64,000 nt of DNA from Campylobacter coli (GCA_039516895.1 CP154437.1:930001-994000), one strand, 5' to 3'. Counted from the stretch's first letter, positions 34,496 to 46,026 are shown. Numbers and translations are program-made. Notes: generated by a model not told the origin, from the sequence alone.

Positions 34496-35428
34496 TTACT
34501 CCTTTAAATACTTTTGTAATTTATCATAATTCTTTTGCAATTCTACAAATTGATTATGTGCTTCTTTCTTCTTATGCGGTGGCACAAGATCAGGGTGAAG
34601 TTGTCTTGCTAATTCTTTATAATGTTTTTTTAAATTTTCCTTATTTAATGTTTCTTGTGTTAAATCAAAGATTTTTAACAGTATATCAAGTTCATTTTGT
34701 TGAAAATTATCTAGTTGCTCTTGTTTAAAAAAATCTTTACCTTGTTTTTTTTCATATCCTTTGTTTTGATTTAGTATTTTATAAGCTCTCATATAAAGCA
34801 AACTTTCTGTTTTTTTAAATAAAAAAATCATTCCCAAGCTAACAATATTAATAGCAATACAAATTCCAAAAATATTAAAAATATAATTATAATTTATTCT
34901 TTTTATATTAGTAATTTCTTTATAATACCCACTAAATTGATGCGCAATTAAATTGATAACATCAAAATAAAAAAATACAATAAATAAAATAGTTAGAAGC
35001 GTCACCCATATTAAAGATAGAAAAAATTTAGTATTCCAAGATAAATATTTAAAGACTATTATACTACATTTTATAGGATAATATATAAAAGCCTTTGTAA
35101 AATAATATGGTGCAAACATAAAAGTAGCCAAAGAATAACCAAGAATTTTCCAAATATTGTCAATTAGCCTAGATAAAATTGCTTCAGTGATAAAAATGAC
35201 AACATTACCAATAAGAGCAATTAGCCAAGCACTTATAAAAAAAACCAAAATAGCCGCAACTAAACTTTTTTTATCAAAACCTAAAAAATATAAAATTTCA
35301 CCCAAAACACCCTTAAAGTAATATGCTTGCTGTGCGATAATCAATCCTCCAGCAATACAATAAACAAAAACACAAATACGCATTATAGTGACAATTATAC
35401 CCAAAGTCACATACAAAAACGCTTTCAT
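34496..35428 (-). CDS. Membrane protein with C-terminal J-domain
   Basis: A 310-aa protein with about five to six hydrophobic segments in its first 210 residues (for example [65 protein letters not shown]). A cytoplasmic J-domain follows at the C-terminus with the HPD motif in [21 protein letters not shown] (about 280). Such proteins recruit DnaK to the membrane. It lies 10 bases after another J-domain gene (35439-36209), giving two adjacent J proteins. Partner substrates are unknown. It may be variable between strains. Confidence 0.75.
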   Translation of the reverse strand: MKAFLYVTLGIIVTIMRICVFVYCIAGGLIIAQQAYYFKGVLGEILYFLGFDKKSLVAAILVFFISAWLIALIGNVVIFITEAILSRLIDNIWKILGYSLATFMFAPYYFTKAFIYYPIKCSIIVFKYLSWNTKFFLSLIWVTLLTILFIVFFYFDVINLIAHQFSGYYKEITNIKRINYNYIFNIFGICIAINIVSLGMIFLFKKTESLLYMRAYKILNQNKGYEKKQGKDFFKQEQLDNFQQNELDILLKIFDLTQETLNKENLKKHYKELARQLHPDLVPPHKKKEAHNQFVELQKNYDKLQKYLKE

Positions 35429-35438
35429 TTTATTTCCC

Positions 35439-36209
35439 TTATTTTTCTAAATGCTTTTTGATTTTTTCATAAGCTTCGTTGATTTTTTGAAATTTTTCTA
35501 CACCTTTTTTAAGCTCTTCTTCGCTGACATTGTTTGCATTTAAAATATCAGGGTGATATTTTTTAGCTAAAGCTCTGTATTGTTTTTTTACCGCGTTTAA
35601 ATCCGCATTATTTGAAAGCTCTAAAATACGATAAGCCTCATCAAGGCTTAGTTCTTTTTTGGTACTTTTTAAATTTGAAATACTTGCGATAAAATTATCA
35701 AGCTCACTTTTTGCAATATCAAAAGCTTTTGCAATCTGCTCTAAAATTTCACGCTTTTTTGCGCTAAAATCTGCATCAACCAAGGCCATAAACACAAGCA
35801 CACGAAGCACATTAAAGCGTTCATTTTTCGGCAAAGGAACTTCTTTTAAAAAATCTTTTGCCACATAAAAAGCATCGTGGATATTTTCTTTGTGCTCATT
35901 AAAACTTGCTTTTAAAAAAGCCCTTTCTCTTTCATCTTTGGCGTTTGCATCTAAAATTTGGCTGATCATTTCCGCTTCATTTTCACTTACCCTACCATCA
36001 CTTTTTGCTATCTTTGCCAAAAGTGCGATAACATAGTAATTCATACGCCTTTTAAATTCATCTATCCTCTCTTCCATGACTCCACGAGCAAAGCCTTTGG
36101 CAAAACCTTTAGCTCCTCGTGTAGCTGAGTTTAAAAAATCTTGCTTCCCCCAAGTTTTATAATACCAATAAAACACCAAGATAGTTAAAACGATTAAAAC
36201 AAAAATCAT
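35439..36209 (-). CDS. TerB-DnaJ domain protein, DjlA-like (Cj0954-like)
   Basis: A 256-aa protein with one N-terminal membrane helix ([16 protein letters not shown]), a TerB-like helical domain (about 55-175; [44 protein letters not shown]) and a C-terminal J-domain with HPD in [15 protein letters not shown] (about 215). This is the layout of DjlA, a membrane-anchored DnaK co-chaperone. The start overlaps the purL stop by 4 bases, so it is read with purL. Confidence 0.85.
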   Translation of the reverse strand: MIFVLIVLTILVFYWYYKTWGKQDFLNSATRGAKGFAKGFARGVMEERIDEFKRRMNYYVIALLAKIAKSDGRVSENEAEMISQILDANAKDERERAFLKASFNEHKENIHDAFYVAKDFLKEVPLPKNERFNVLRVLVFMALVDADFSAKKREILEQIAKAFDIAKSELDNFIASISNLKSTKKELSLDEAYRILELSNNADLNAVKKQYRALAKKYHPDILNANNVSEEELKKGVEKFQKINEAYEKIKKHLEK

Positions 36210-38392
36210 TGAATTTGCTCTTTAAAGCTATCAAAATAAAGCTTATTAAGCTCATCTTTACTTAAATTTATATTATCAAGTTTAAAACTTTGTTCTTTAG
36301 TACTAAAACCTAGTTTTGTAGCTTTTACACCCAATTCTTGTGCTAGCTTTAAAAATGCGTCTTCATTTTCTTTATCAAGACCTACGATGGCACGGCTAGC
36401 ACTTTCATCAAAAATCATTTTTTCATCACTAAAGCCACTGTTTAAATTTGCACCCACGCTAGAAATAGCAAACATCTTTGCTAAAGTCATAGCAATACCA
36501 CCTACACCCACGCTATTAGCACATTCAAGTAAGGAGTTTTGATTTGCCATATAAAGCAAATTCCAAAGTGCAAGTTCAGCCTTATAATCAAGCTCTTTAA
36601 GATCGCCTGCTACCTTTTTATCTTGTATTTTCATAGCCATTGAAGCTGCAAATTCTCCAAAACTTTCACCTAAAAGATAAACCATGGTATTTTCTTTTTC
36701 AAAATTTGCTTTTAGAGTTTTATTTGCATCTTCTAAAACGCCCACATTAACTATAGTTGGACTTGGAAATATGCTAACGCCCTCGGTTTCATTATAAAGT
36801 GAGACATTGCCACTTACCACAGGAGTGTTTAATTCTTTACAAGCTTGTTTAATACCTTCACAACCCTGTGCAAATTGCCACATCACTTCAGGATTTTGAG
36901 GATTACCATAATTTAAACAATCGCTAATCGCCAAAGGTTTTGCACCCGTGCAAGCTACTTTTCTACCTGCTGCTGCGACTGCTAAAGCGGCTCCAGTTTT
37001 AGGATTTACATAATTTAAACGCGAATTACATTCTATAGCCATTGCTACACTTGCACCATTTTCTTTAATGCGTATCACACTCGCACCTAAAGCTCCATCT
37101 GCTTTTATGGTATTTGTTTGCACACTAGAATCAAACTGATCATAAATAAAGGCTTTATTGTTAATGTTTTCATTTTTTAGCATTTTTTCAAAAAGCTCTT
37201 GTTGAGACATTTTGAGCGTAAAGCTATAATCTTTAATTTCATTTAAATATCTTGGCTCGCTTACAGGACGATCTAAAATCGGTGCTTTTTCACTCAAAGG
37301 ATCGATAGGTATAAGCCCTACAAGCTCATCATGCCAAAAAAGTTCCATTTTTCCAGTATCTGTTACTTCACCCATAACCACAGCGTCCAAATTCCATTTT
37401 TTAAAAATTTCTATAACCTTATCTTCATAGCCTTTTTTAGCACAAATTAACATTCTTTCTTGAGACTCACTAAGCATTAATTCATAAGGCGTCATACCGC
37501 TTTCTCGCATAGGAGTTTTATCAAGATAAAGCTTCATACCGCTACCACTTCTTCCTGCCATTTCAAAAGAACTTGAAGTAAGTCCTGCTGCACCCATATC
37601 TTGAATACCCACAATATAATCTGTTTTAAAAAGCTCCAAACAAGCTTCCATTAAAAGTTTTTCACTGAAAGGATCGCCAATTTGAACGGTAGGCCTTAAA
37701 CTTTTACTTTCTTCATTGAAGCTATCGCTTGCCATTACTGCTCCACCTAACCCATCTCGACCTGTTTTAGAGCCCACATAAATCACAGGATTTCCTATAC
37801 CTTCAGCCTTAGCGTAGAAAATATCTTCACTTTTGCAAATACCCAAAGCAAAAGCATTGACTAAAATATTTCCATTAAAACATTCATCAAAAGCACACTC
37901 TCCACCTATGGTTGGCACACCCATGCAATTTCCATAATGAGAAATTCCATTTACAACGCCTTTAACAAGATATTTTTGATGTTTGCCACATTTCTCATCA
38001 TGGATATCGCCAAATTTTAAAGAATTAAGCCCTGCAACTACTCTTGCGCCCATAGTAAAAACATCACGCAAAATCCCCCCTACTCCTGTGGCTGCACCCG
38101 CAAAAGGCTCTATAAAACTAGGGTGATTATGACTTTCTACTTTAAAAACTGCTGCCATGCCTTGACCTATATCAATAACCCCTGCATTTTCACCTGGTCC
38201 TTGAATCACCCAAGGAGCTTTGGTTGGAAAACCATTGAGATATTTTTTACTAGATTTGTAAGAACAATGCTCGCTCCACATCGCAGAAATAACACCTAGC
38301 TCAAGTAAATTTGGCTCACGCCCTAAAATTTCTAATATTTGCTCATATTCTTCATCGCTTATTTTATGTGCTTTTATTGTTTCTTTGTCCAT
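36206..38392 (-). CDS. purL: Phosphoribosylformylglycinamidine synthase subunit PurL
   Basis: ATP-dependent FGAM synthase subunit II of purine synthesis, 728 aa, the small PurL type that works with PurS and PurQ. Signatures include [10 protein letters not shown] (about 43-52), [38 protein letters not shown] (about 95-119), [16 protein letters not shown] and the AIR-synthase-like repeats. Complete. purH and two J-domain genes follow on the same strand, with mnmE just upstream (11 bases). Confidence 0.97.
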   Translation of the reverse strand: MDKETIKAHKISDEEYEQILEILGREPNLLELGVISAMWSEHCSYKSSKKYLNGFPTKAPWVIQGPGENAGVIDIGQGMAAVFKVESHNHPSFIEPFAGAATGVGGILRDVFTMGARVVAGLNSLKFGDIHDEKCGKHQKYLVKGVVNGISHYGNCMGVPTIGGECAFDECFNGNILVNAFALGICKSEDIFYAKAEGIGNPVIYVGSKTGRDGLGGAVMASDSFNEESKSLRPTVQIGDPFSEKLLMEACLELFKTDYIVGIQDMGAAGLTSSSFEMAGRSGSGMKLYLDKTPMRESGMTPYELMLSESQERMLICAKKGYEDKVIEIFKKWNLDAVVMGEVTDTGKMELFWHDELVGLIPIDPLSEKAPILDRPVSEPRYLNEIKDYSFTLKMSQQELFEKMLKNENINNKAFIYDQFDSSVQTNTIKADGALGASVIRIKENGASVAMAIECNSRLNYVNPKTGAALAVAAAGRKVACTGAKPLAISDCLNYGNPQNPEVMWQFAQGCEGIKQACKELNTPVVSGNVSLYNETEGVSIFPSPTIVNVGVLEDANKTLKANFEKENTMVYLLGESFGEFAASMAMKIQDKKVAGDLKELDYKAELALWNLLYMANQNSLLECANSVGVGGIAMTLAKMFAISSVGANLNSGFSDEKMIFDESASRAIVGLDKENEDAFLKLAQELGVKATKLGFSTKEQSFKLDNINLSKDELNKLYFDSFKEQIQ

Positions 38393-38402
38393 TTTTATCC
38401 TT

Positions 38403-39731
38403 TCATTTTCCTAAACAAAAATTACCAAACATTTCATCTAAAATTTCATTTCTATCGAAATCTTTAGTAAATTTTGCAAGTTCGCCAATAGCTAAATTTA
38501 ATTCAAAGGCAAACAACTCTAAAGAATTTTCACTGAGTAATTCTTTAGCCCTTAAAATAGCCTCGCTTGAAATTTTGCAAGCATTAATAAGAGCAATAGA
38601 ACTAACTAAAAATCCATCGCTATCTAGTGAATTTAAATATTTTTCAAGCTTTTCTTTTAAAATTTGAATATCGTTTTGAACGCTAAGTTCTATAAAATCA
38701 ATATCACAAGGCTTATCAAATTGACTTTTTAAATCGCTTTTATTTAAAAGATAAAAAATCTTTTTATCACTTTGACTTAAAAGCTTAAAAATATTTTCAT
38801 CCTCTTCATCTTTTTTTCTTGAATTATCAAAAATAGCCAAGATAATATCTGCATCCTCAATACTCTTTTTGCTAAGTTCTATACCGATTTGCTCGATTTC
38901 ATCTTTGCTTTCTCGAATTCCTGCGGTATCGATAATACGCAATAAATGCGTACCTAGCTTAAAACTCTCTTCTATGGTATCACGAGTCGTTCCAGCTATA
39001 TCAGAAACAATGGCTCTTTTGTAAGAAAGTAAGGCATTTAAAAGAGAGGATTTTCCTACATTAGGCTTACCCACAATAGCAATTTTAAAACCCTCTATCA
39101 ATCCTTTTTTGCTTTCTGAAAGTGTATAAATTTCTTTTAAAATTTTAGAATTTTCTTCGCACATTGTGCTAATTTGCTCTAATAAATCAGAAGGCAAATC
39201 ATCATCAGCATAATCAATATTTGTTTCTACAAAAGCTAAAGTTTTTACCAAATCTGTGCGAATTTTATCAAGAAGTTCGCCTAAACTTCCTTGCATATTT
39301 CTTGCGATAATCTTTGCCGCATTTGCAGATTTTGCTAAGATTAAATCCTGTATATTTAAAGCCTTTAAAGGACTCATTTTACCCTTTAAACAAGCTCTTT
39401 TACTGAATTCTCCAGGTTCAGCTAATCTTGCCCCCAAGTTTATCAACTCTTCAAGCAAAATTTCACTTACACTAAATCCGCCATGTACTTGAAATTCAAC
39501 TGTTTCTTCGCCTGTAAAACTAAAAGGGGCTTTAAAATAGATCACAATAGCTTCATCAAGAAATTCATTTTTTTGATTAAAAAGCTTTGTAAAAGTTGCA
39601 TAGCGGGGGAAAAGTTCATTTTTTTTGATTAATTTTAGAGCAAATTCAAGCGCTCTTTCCCCACTTAATCTTATAATAGAAATAGAACCCACTCCATGGG
39701 CAGTTGCAATCGCTACTATAGTATCATTCAT
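38403..39731 (-). CDS. mnmE: tRNA-modification GTPase MnmE
   Basis: A 442-aa GTPase that with MnmG modifies wobble uridine in tRNAs. The N-terminal formyl-THF binding domain shows [24 protein letters not shown] and EPGEFSKRA. The G-domain (from about 215) has [17 protein letters not shown] and NKSDL. The C-terminal CLGK (CxGK) carries the catalytic Cys. Its start overlaps the jag stop by 8 bases. Part of the rpmH-rnpA-yidD-yidC-jag-mnmE cluster. Confidence 0.97.
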   Translation of the reverse strand: MNDTIVAIATAHGVGSISIIRLSGERALEFALKLIKKNELFPRYATFTKLFNQKNEFLDEAIVIYFKAPFSFTGEETVEFQVHGGFSVSEILLEELINLGARLAEPGEFSKRACLKGKMSPLKALNIQDLILAKSANAAKIIARNMQGSLGELLDKIRTDLVKTLAFVETNIDYADDDLPSDLLEQISTMCEENSKILKEIYTLSESKKGLIEGFKIAIVGKPNVGKSSLLNALLSYKRAIVSDIAGTTRDTIEESFKLGTHLLRIIDTAGIRESKDEIEQIGIELSKKSIEDADIILAIFDNSRKKDEEDENIFKLLSQSDKKIFYLLNKSDLKSQFDKPCDIDFIELSVQNDIQILKEKLEKYLNSLDSDGFLVSSIALINACKISSEAILRAKELLSENSLELFAFELNLAIGELAKFTKDFDRNEILDEMFGNFCLGK

Positions 39732-40575
39732 CTTTTTTAAAAAAATCGTTAATTACAACATATCTTTGATCGTTGTTTTGTTTAATGCCTACATATTTAT
39801 TTGGAAATTCGGCTCTTAATTTTTCTAAAGCAATTTTAATCAAAACTCCATCTAAAGGCTTTGTCTGACCTCTTCCATTGATTTTAACTTTTTCAATCAC
39901 ACCTTGAAGGTAAATTTGCATTCCTTGAATTTGATTTTCTAAAAATTGTGCAATTTCAAGGCGAACTAAGAGATTGTATTTAAGATTGATCCAATTATGT
40001 AAAAGATAAGAAATAGCTTTATAGCGATGAGCCTCTTTGCCGATTAGTAAGGCTGCATCATCACCATCTAAACGTATAAAAACACTTTCTTCATCATACA
40101 TTCTTAACTCTACTAAAGAGATATTAAAGCAAGTTGATTTTAATAAATGTTCTAGTTGTATACGAATTTCATCTAAAATATCTTCCCTATTACGGGTTTC
40201 TCTGCTCTCTTTATGAAAGCTATCAAAAATTTCATCGCTTTTGACAACATATTTCTCTTTAGGTTTAACTTCTCTAGTCTCTGTCTCAAATTCTTTTTTA
40301 TTGTCTATTCTATTTTTATCATCAAATTTGCGATAGGTTTTTTCATGACTCTTATGAATATCATTTTTATGCGCATTAAAATCTTTTCTAGAATTTTTTT
40401 TGCTATAAGGCTGTTTTTTGGCTCTAGCCTCAATGATAGCATTCTTGCGCCAAAAACCCAAAAATCCATTTTTTGAATGCTGGATGATTTCATATTCTAA
40501 ATCTATAACCGAGCACTCAAGACTTTTAGAAGCTTCTGTTAATGCACTTTGAAGATCTTTTGCTTCGATTCTCAT
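39724..40575 (-). CDS. jag: Jag/KhpB-family RNA-binding protein
   Basis: A 283-aa protein with an N-terminal Jag domain ([37 protein letters not shown]), a Lys/Arg/Glu-rich linker (about 60-130), and a C-terminal KH-like and R3H-like part ([46 protein letters not shown]). Jag/KhpB binds RNA and is associated with YidC and cell-envelope control. It starts 4 bases after the yidC stop. The linker is longer and more charged than in many homologues. Confidence 0.88.
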   Translation of the reverse strand: MRIEAKDLQSALTEASKSLECSVIDLEYEIIQHSKNGFLGFWRKNAIIEARAKKQPYSKKNSRKDFNAHKNDIHKSHEKTYRKFDDKNRIDNKKEFETETREVKPKEKYVVKSDEIFDSFHKESRETRNREDILDEIRIQLEHLLKSTCFNISLVELRMYDEESVFIRLDGDDAALLIGKEAHRYKAISYLLHNWINLKYNLLVRLEIAQFLENQIQGMQIYLQGVIEKVKINGRGQTKPLDGVLIKIALEKLRAEFPNKYVGIKQNNDQRYVVINDFFKKDE

Positions 40576-40578
40576 TTT

Positions 40579-42174
40579 TTACTCCGCTTGTTTTTTATGA
40601 TGCTCTTTTGCAAACATTTTATTGATTACCCATTGTTGTACCAAAGAACAAAGATTGTTAATAAACCAATAAAGGGTAAGACCTGCTGGAAAAGTAATAA
40701 AGAAAAAGGTAAAAATGATAGGCAAGAATTTCATGATTTTTGCCTGCATAGGATCTTGTATAGTCATAGGGGTAATTAATTGCTGTATAAACATTGTCAC
40801 ACCCATTAAAATAGGCAAAATAAAATAAGGATCCATTACTGATAAGTCATGTATCCAAAATGCCCAAGGAGCAGCTTTTAGCTCTATAGCATTGAGCAAT
40901 ACACGATAAATAGCAAAGAAAATAGGAATTTGTAAAAGTATAGGCAAACATCCACTCATAGGATTTGCACCATGTTTTTTATAAAGTTCCATCATATGCA
41001 TATTCATTTTTTGAGGATCGCCTTTATAACGCTCTCTTAATTCTTTCATTTTAGGTGCTAAATCTTTAAGCTTATTCATAGAAATCATAGATTTATAAGT
41101 CAATGGAAATAAGATTATACGAATAATCAAAACCATTATAACAATAGCCCAACCCCAATTTCCTATATGATTATGTAAAAAATTTAAAAATTCAAACATA
41201 GGTTTGGCTATAAAAGTAAACCAACCATACTCTACAACAGCTTCAAGACGCGGATCTATAGATCTTAAAATCACATGTTCTTTAGGGCCTATATAACCAC
41301 CAGCTTTAAATTCATTATCACTCATTGCAAATACCAAAGGATTATCCTGAGCATCTTTGCTAATAGTCACATTTAAAGGTTTATCAAAATTGTAAAAGAA
41401 AGTGGCATAATATCTATCAAAGGCTGAAGTCATCCAAGCATTTTTTATATTTTCATCTTTATCCATATCGCCATCTTCATAAGTATGGATGGTTTCTTGA
41501 TCATCCATAACTAAAGCTCCATGAACTGTATAGCTATCCACTGCTATACTTGGACGATAACCTGGACTTATAAAATAATTTATATTTTTACTTAATTTAA
41601 CTTCAATATCATAATTACCTTTAGAATAAAAAGTTATTTTCTTTTCAACAAGTAAATCTGAGAGCTGTTGAGTCAGTTTTAGCGTCTTGCTACCATTTTC
41701 ATCGATAAAAAGTTCACTCATATCCGCAGTATAAGGCATGCTGAATGCTTGAGCATTAACAGTAGGATCACTAAAGCGTATCTCTAAAGGATAAGGCAAA
41801 TTTCCCTTGCTTATAAGATTGATAGGCTCGCCTTTATCATTTTGATATTTTTGATCTTGAAGATAAAAATTTACGATTCTACCTAAAGAATCAATCTGTG
41901 CTTCAAAATGCTCACTTTTAATATCAGCGATTATTTTATCTTGAGGTATTATATTGCTAGTTGCAGTCAAATTTAAATTTGCTTGAGCGCTTTGCTGTGG
42001 GGCGTTGATATTGGTTGCATTTTGAGAATCAGCTTGCGCGGTAGTAATATTTTTTTCTAAATTTATTTGTTGTTTAGGTATAAAAAAATAATCATATACA
42101 ACAAAAAATAAAAAAGAAATAACTACAGCCAAAAGAATGCGTTTTTGCTGAAAAATATTATTCGAATTATTCAC
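40579..42174 (-). CDS. yidC: Membrane protein insertase YidC
   Basis: A 531-aa inner-membrane insertase and Sec-associated chaperone of the Gram-negative type. The N-terminal helix ([22 protein letters not shown]) is followed by a Gln/Asn-rich linker and the large periplasmic beta domain. The conserved core has five helices with [52 protein letters not shown] and [16 protein letters not shown]. Its start overlaps the yidD gene stop by 4 bases. Confidence 0.96.
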   Translation of the reverse strand: MNNSNNIFQQKRILLAVVISFLFFVVYDYFFIPKQQINLEKNITTAQADSQNATNINAPQQSAQANLNLTATSNIIPQDKIIADIKSEHFEAQIDSLGRIVNFYLQDQKYQNDKGEPINLISKGNLPYPLEIRFSDPTVNAQAFSMPYTADMSELFIDENGSKTLKLTQQLSDLLVEKKITFYSKGNYDIEVKLSKNINYFISPGYRPSIAVDSYTVHGALVMDDQETIHTYEDGDMDKDENIKNAWMTSAFDRYYATFFYNFDKPLNVTISKDAQDNPLVFAMSDNEFKAGGYIGPKEHVILRSIDPRLEAVVEYGWFTFIAKPMFEFLNFLHNHIGNWGWAIVIMVLIIRIILFPLTYKSMISMNKLKDLAPKMKELRERYKGDPQKMNMHMMELYKKHGANPMSGCLPILLQIPIFFAIYRVLLNAIELKAAPWAFWIHDLSVMDPYFILPILMGVTMFIQQLITPMTIQDPMQAKIMKFLPIIFTFFFITFPAGLTLYWFINNLCSLVQQWVINKMFAKEHHKKQAE

Positions 42175-42524
42175 TTATTTGTCCTTTGAAAGATAATTTT
42201 AACAAGATAAAAGCTTTTATCTTGATGGTGGGGTATATATAAAAAATAAAGCTGTTTTTTCGCCAAAAAAATAGGCTTAAAACATAAATTGCAAGAAGTG
42301 ATATTTTTAGTAATTTTTGGATAGTCAAATCCCCCTTTAAAAAAAGGATTGCATTTTAAAATTCTAAAAAAACTTGAAAAAAATGCAAGAATACAATTTC
42401 TTTTTTGAAATTGCCAAAAGGCGTATTCTGAACATGTGGGATAATATCTACAAACAGAGGGTTTTAAAGGGCTTAAAAATTTTTGATAAAAGCGAAGAGT
42501 TTTTAAACATACTATTTTAAACAT
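42171..42524 (-). CDS. yidD: Membrane protein insertion efficiency factor YidD
   Basis: Small YidD-family protein of about 117 aa. The core [34 protein letters not shown] with three conserved Cys is diagnostic. It is thought to help YidC insert proteins. The C-terminal tail after the core is longer and more basic/hydrophobic than in many homologues. I prefer ATG 42524 (MFKIVCLK...) by family length; an upstream ATG at 42545 in the same frame is also possible. It overlaps the 3' end of rnpA. Confidence 0.85.
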   Translation of the reverse strand: MFKIVCLKTLRFYQKFLSPLKPSVCRYYPTCSEYAFWQFQKRNCILAFFSSFFRILKCNPFFKGGFDYPKITKNITSCNLCFKPIFLAKKQLYFLYIPHHQDKSFYLVKIIFQRTNK

Positions 42525-42838
42525 TCTAGTTTTTTTAATCCCCATTTTAGATTTTTTTCTAATCTAGAAAAAGGAAATTGAGTGATTTCACTTTTGGCAA
42601 CAAAAATATATTTTCCATTTTGAAGCTTGTTTTCAAATTGAGTAAATAAAGCTCTTAAAATACGTTTTGAGCGATTTCTAATCACTGCTTTTCCAACTTT
42701 TTTACTAGCAACAACTGCCATTTTTTGCTCATTATTTTTAAGATAAAAGATGATAATGCCATCGCAATACCACTTTTTACCTGTTTTATATACGGCTGAA
42801 AATTCTTCGTTTTCGCTGAATTTACCAAAAGTTTTCAC
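42512..42838 (-). CDS. rnpA: Ribonuclease P protein component RnpA
   Basis: A basic 108-aa protein subunit of RNase P for tRNA 5' maturation. The signature [20 protein letters not shown] (about 48-67) is the RNR motif. The start is GTG 42838, which overlaps the rpmH stop by 3 bases, the tight coupling seen across bacteria. Confidence 0.95.
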
Positions 42839-42969
42839 ACAGCGAGTCTTTTTCTACCTTTAGCGCGTCTTGCGTTGATCACCTTGCGACCATTTTTAGT
42901 TTTCATACGAACGCGAAAACCATGAGTGCGTTTTCTTGGAGTACCATGTGGCTGATAAGTTCTTTTCAT
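42835..42969 (-). CDS. rpmH: 50S ribosomal protein L34
   Basis: A 44-aa ribosomal protein: [20 protein letters not shown], then [22 protein letters not shown], the invariant L34 pattern. AAGGAAAATTGAA precedes the ATG at 42969. It is first in the cluster rpmH-rnpA-yidD-yidC-jag-mnmE. The upstream gap of about 140 bases to the divergent acetyltransferase gene is AT-rich and presumably holds its promoter. Confidence 0.97.
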
Positions 42970-43107
42970 TTCAATTTTCCTTAAAAAAATATAAAATAAG
43001 CTTGTATTTTATCTTAATCTTACTTATAAATTGCTTTTAATTAAGAGTATTTTTTATTTTATTTTGATAAATTTGCAAAATCAAATCAACAAAGGAATAT
43101 TTAAAAA

Positions 43108-43587
43108 ATGCCAAAATTTGAAATCGAAATACTCAAGCGTGAAGAATTGGATATTTTACTTGAAATGATTAGAGAATTTGCACAATACGAAAAAATGGAA
43201 AATTCTTTGCAATGCTCAAAAGAAAAACTTGAAACTTCTTTATTTGACAATCAATTTGCCCGAGCATTTTTGCTTAAAGAAGATGAAAATATCATAGGTT
43301 ATATGATTTATTTTTATACCTTTTCATCCTTTTGGGGAAGTGGTGGAATTTATTTAGAAGATATCTATATAAGAAAAAATTTTCGTAAAAAAGGTTATGG
43401 GCGAGCAGTTTTTAAATTTTTGGGACAAATATGCAAAAAAGAGAATTTAAAAAGACTTGATTGGGTTTGTTTAAATGATAATGTTTTGGGTATAAATTTT
43501 TATGAAAGCCTAAAGGCAGAGCATTTAAAACAATGGCGCAATTATCGCTTAAGTGAGGAAAATTTAGAAAAACTTTGTAAGTTATGA
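43108..43587 (+). CDS. GNAT-family N-acetyltransferase (Cj0962-like)
   Basis: A 159-aa acetyl-CoA-dependent transferase. The GNAT core is visible as IGYMIYFYTFSSF..GGIYLEDIYIRKNFRKKGYGRAVFKFL, with the acetyl-CoA loop RKKGYG (about 91-96) and LKRLDWVCLNDNVLGINFYESL at the end. It resembles spermidine/diamine acetyltransferase-like GNATs, but the substrate is not known. It overlaps the next gene by 4 bases. Confidence 0.88.
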   Translation: MPKFEIEILKREELDILLEMIREFAQYEKMENSLQCSKEKLETSLFDNQFARAFLLKEDENIIGYMIYFYTFSSFWGSGGIYLEDIYIRKNFRKKGYGRAVFKFLGQICKKENLKRLDWVCLNDNVLGINFYESLKAEHLKQWRNYRLSEENLEKLCKL

Positions 43588-44192
43588 TAAGAACTTTACA
43601 CTATCTAAAGGCCATGGGTTATGATTTTACGGATGAGAATTTAAAACGCTATTCAAAAATAGAAAATTTTAAAGATTTAAGAAAAAATATCCAAGAATGC
43701 ACTCTGTGTCATTTTTCCAAATCGCGTTGCTTTACACTCATGGAAAAAGAGATCAAAAATGCCTCTCTTATGATAATTGATACGCTAGCACATAAAAATG
43801 AAAATGAAAAAGGGGTTTTATTAAATTCAAAAAAAGGAGAAAGATTAAAGTTTTATCTCAAAGAAATTTTAGGACTTTGCGAGAAAGAATTTTATTTTTC
43901 GTATCTTTTTAAATGTTTTTCTAATGGAAAATTTGATGATTTTTCGCTACAATCTTGCTTGCCATTTTTTTGGAATGAATTAGAACTTGTCCAGCCTAAA
44001 ATTATTCTTTGTTTAGGTGAGTATCCTTTTAAAAGCTTAGGTTTTACAGACTTTAACGCTCTTAGAGGGGAAATCTTTGCTTATAAAAATTTCTTTATAA
44101 TGGCAAGTTTTGAGCTTGAATTTATAGAAAAAAATCCAAGCTGTGAAAAATTTTTTATACAAGATTTAAAAAAAATTAAAGGATTTTTATGA
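43584..44192 (+). CDS. Uracil-DNA glycosylase-like protein (Cj0963-like)
   Basis: A 202-aa protein of the UDG superfamily. Near residue 33 it has IQECTLCHFSKSRCF, like the Cys cluster that holds an Fe-S centre in family 4/5 enzymes. LMIIDTLAHKNENEKGVLLNSKKGERL takes the position of the water-activating loop, and PKIILCLGEYPFKSLGFTDF resembles the later core. The classic GEAPG motif and the terminal H-P-S motif are altered or absent, so catalytic activity is uncertain. It is in a three-gene overlap operon with the acetyltransferase and the next periplasmic gene. Confidence 0.7.
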   Translation: MIRTLHYLKAMGYDFTDENLKRYSKIENFKDLRKNIQECTLCHFSKSRCFTLMEKEIKNASLMIIDTLAHKNENEKGVLLNSKKGERLKFYLKEILGLCEKEFYFSYLFKCFSNGKFDDFSLQSCLPFFWNELELVQPKIILCLGEYPFKSLGFTDFNALRGEIFAYKNFFIMASFELEFIEKNPSCEKFFIQDLKKIKGFL

Positions 44193-45385
44193 AGAAAATA
44201 TTCTTAATCTTATGTTTATGTTTTGGTATTATTTTTGCTAAAGAGCAAAAATTAGTCGATGTTAAACCTGCTGAAAATTTTTATCCAAAAATAAGCACAC
44301 AAGAATGTGACTCAAACTGCCTACTAGAACTTTTAGAGGCAAGGCTTTATCTTAGTTTTTTGAGCGAATTTGTCGATCAACATGATCAATTTTTATCAAA
44401 TATTTATGCCAAGCTTTTAAATTCTATCACAGACTTCGATAAAAATTTACAAAAAATTACCTCTGTAAAACTTGCTATTATCATACCTGAAAAAACTATA
44501 AAAAGTTACTCTAATACCATAATCAACTCAAGTATTGCCTATCTTTTAAGTCAAAGGGCGGAGATTAAAGTAAAGGTTTTTTTAACCGGTACAGAAGATG
44601 GTGATAAAATTCGTTCAACACTCGAACAAGTTCAAGCACAAGGCTATCAATACGCTATTGCTGCACTGACTCTTAAGGGTGTAAATCAATTAAAAGATTA
44701 TTCGGGAAATATGAAAATTTTTATCCCTACTCTTCATAAAAATAATGTTTCTTTTTCAAATTTAAACAAAAATATAATTTTTGGAAGCATAGATTACGAT
44801 GCTCAAGTGTTAGCACTTTTAAACAAAGCAAATTCCGATATAGCGGCTTTTAGCGATGGATCTATGCTTTCGAGTAATTTAAATTCTCGCGTACTTGAAC
44901 AAAATGCAAATACAAGATTTTATCGTGTTGAGGGAGAAAAACTTGATTTTTATAGACTCTTACGCTCGCAAGGCAGTTTAAATAATACTTCAATATTTCT
45001 CAACACTCCTTTAATCAAAACAGCACTTATAAGCTCTCAATTACGCGTATATAACATCCAACCTTTTGTACTCTTATCAACTCAAATCAATTATAATCCT
45101 ACATTTTTAAGTCTTACTCAAGAAGGAGACCGTAAAAATTTTATTCTTGCAAATTCTATCGATAATCACGATGATAATTTATCATATCTAAATGAAATTT
45201 TTAATCAAAGCATAGATTATAACTGGATAGCGTATGCTACGAGTATAGGAACGGATTATTTTTATACTCAATTTTTAAATACTGAAAGCAATAGTCTTTT
45301 TGATGAAAAAATTCAAAATTCTCAAATTTTATATAAAGTTCGCCTCATGAAAGGAACTAAAGCTAGTTTCGAAGAATTAAAATAA
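44189..45385 (+). CDS. Putative periplasmic protein (Cj0964-like)
   Basis: A 398-aa protein with a clean signal peptide (KKIFLILCLCFGIIFA). The mature part has periplasmic-binding-like alternation: LAIIIPEKTIKSYSNTIINSSIAYLL, IKVKVFLTGTEDGDKIRSTLEQVQAQGYQYAIAALTLKGV, FILANSIDNHDDN. This recalls LppC/LpoA-like or ABC substrate-binding folds without a lipobox. Function not known. The last gene of the operon; its stop lies within the arm of a shared terminator hairpin. Confidence 0.7.
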   Translation: MKKIFLILCLCFGIIFAKEQKLVDVKPAENFYPKISTQECDSNCLLELLEARLYLSFLSEFVDQHDQFLSNIYAKLLNSITDFDKNLQKITSVKLAIIIPEKTIKSYSNTIINSSIAYLLSQRAEIKVKVFLTGTEDGDKIRSTLEQVQAQGYQYAIAALTLKGVNQLKDYSGNMKIFIPTLHKNNVSFSNLNKNIIFGSIDYDAQVLALLNKANSDIAAFSDGSMLSSNLNSRVLEQNANTRFYRVEGEKLDFYRLLRSQGSLNNTSIFLNTPLIKTALISSQLRVYNIQPFVLLSTQINYNPTFLSLTQEGDRKNFILANSIDNHDDNLSYLNEIFNQSIDYNWIAYATSIGTDYFYTQFLNTESNSLFDEKIQNSQILYKVRLMKGTKASFEELK

Positions 45386-45395
45386 TTCTTCGAAA
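45367..45395. terminator. Bidirectional terminator over two convergent gene ends
   Basis: Perfect 13-bp stem TTTCGAAGAATTA / TAATTCTTCGAAA with an AAA loop, followed by a T-rich stretch on the right. It contains the stop codons of both convergent genes, which overlap by 9 bases. Confidence 0.75.
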
Positions 45396-45751
45396 AGCTT
45401 TTTAATTTCTATATCTATCTTAGCAGGCTTCTCATTTTGAATATACGCAAGGGTAAGTTCAACTTTAAAAAGCAAAATCTCATCTCTATAAATCTCTTGC
45501 GCAATATCAACTGAAGCATTTTTTATTTTTAAAAGCTTTGTTTTAACCTCTATAATATCACCAAGTTTAGCTGACTTTATAAAAAAACAATTTGCTTTTG
45601 TTAATAAAAAATGTCCCTTGTTAGCATCAAAAATCGGTGCATTTTTAGCAAAAAAAATTTCACTTCTTGCTCTTTCGCAAAATTTTAAATAATTACTATG
45701 ATACACTACTCCTCCAGCATCTGTATCTTCATAATATATGCGTATTTTCAT
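45377..45751 (-). CDS. YbgC-type acyl-CoA thioesterase (Cj0965-like)
   Basis: A 124-aa hot-dog-fold thioesterase. The active-site segment YYEDTDAGGVVYHSNYLKFCERAR (about 5-28) has the catalytic Asp and the conserved VYHxxY. The remaining sequence fits 4-hydroxybenzoyl-CoA thioesterase/YbgC proteins, which hydrolyse short-chain acyl-CoA and are linked to the Tol-Pal region in other bacteria. Here it stands alone. Complete. Confidence 0.87.
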   Translation of the reverse strand: MKIRIYYEDTDAGGVVYHSNYLKFCERARSEIFFAKNAPIFDANKGHFLLTKANCFFIKSAKLGDIIEVKTKLLKIKNASVDIAQEIYRDEILLFKVELTLAYIQNEKPAKIDIEIKKLFEELF

Positions 45752-45899
45752 TTTAGAATCCTTTTGTCAAAAATTCAAACAAAAACTAATGTATCAAAAA
45801 ATATGTTAAATTTTTCTAATTTTAAACATATCTAAATGAAATTTTATCCATATTTAAAAAGTAATCAAGCTTTACATTATTATAAAAATTAAAATTAAA

Positions 45900-46022
45900 C
45901 TGCAGTTTTACTTTTTAAGATATCTTGAAGCTGCCATACAAAACAATATCAAAGAAGATAAGATTCTTTTTGAGAATCTTACCCTAAAAGCATTGGAAAA
46001 GTATATTAAAGATTTTGAGTGA
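45900..46022 (+). pseudogene. Short 3' gene remnant
   Basis: An open frame with no start codon reads LQFYFLRYLEAAIQNNIKEDKILFENLTLKALEKYIKDFE, then TGA. The helical, charged character suggests the tail of a lost gene at the island border. In C. jejuni NCTC 11168 this chromosomal position holds broken two-partner-secretion genes (Cj0967-Cj0975). I cannot match the fragment to a family. Confidence 0.3.
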
Positions 46023-46026
46023 TTTT

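Noticed and set aside
42204-42223. Palindrome AAGATAAAAGCTTTTATCTT as a terminator
   Set aside because: It lies inside the 3' coding part of yidD, with no T-run and a coupled downstream gene, so it is unlikely to end transcription.
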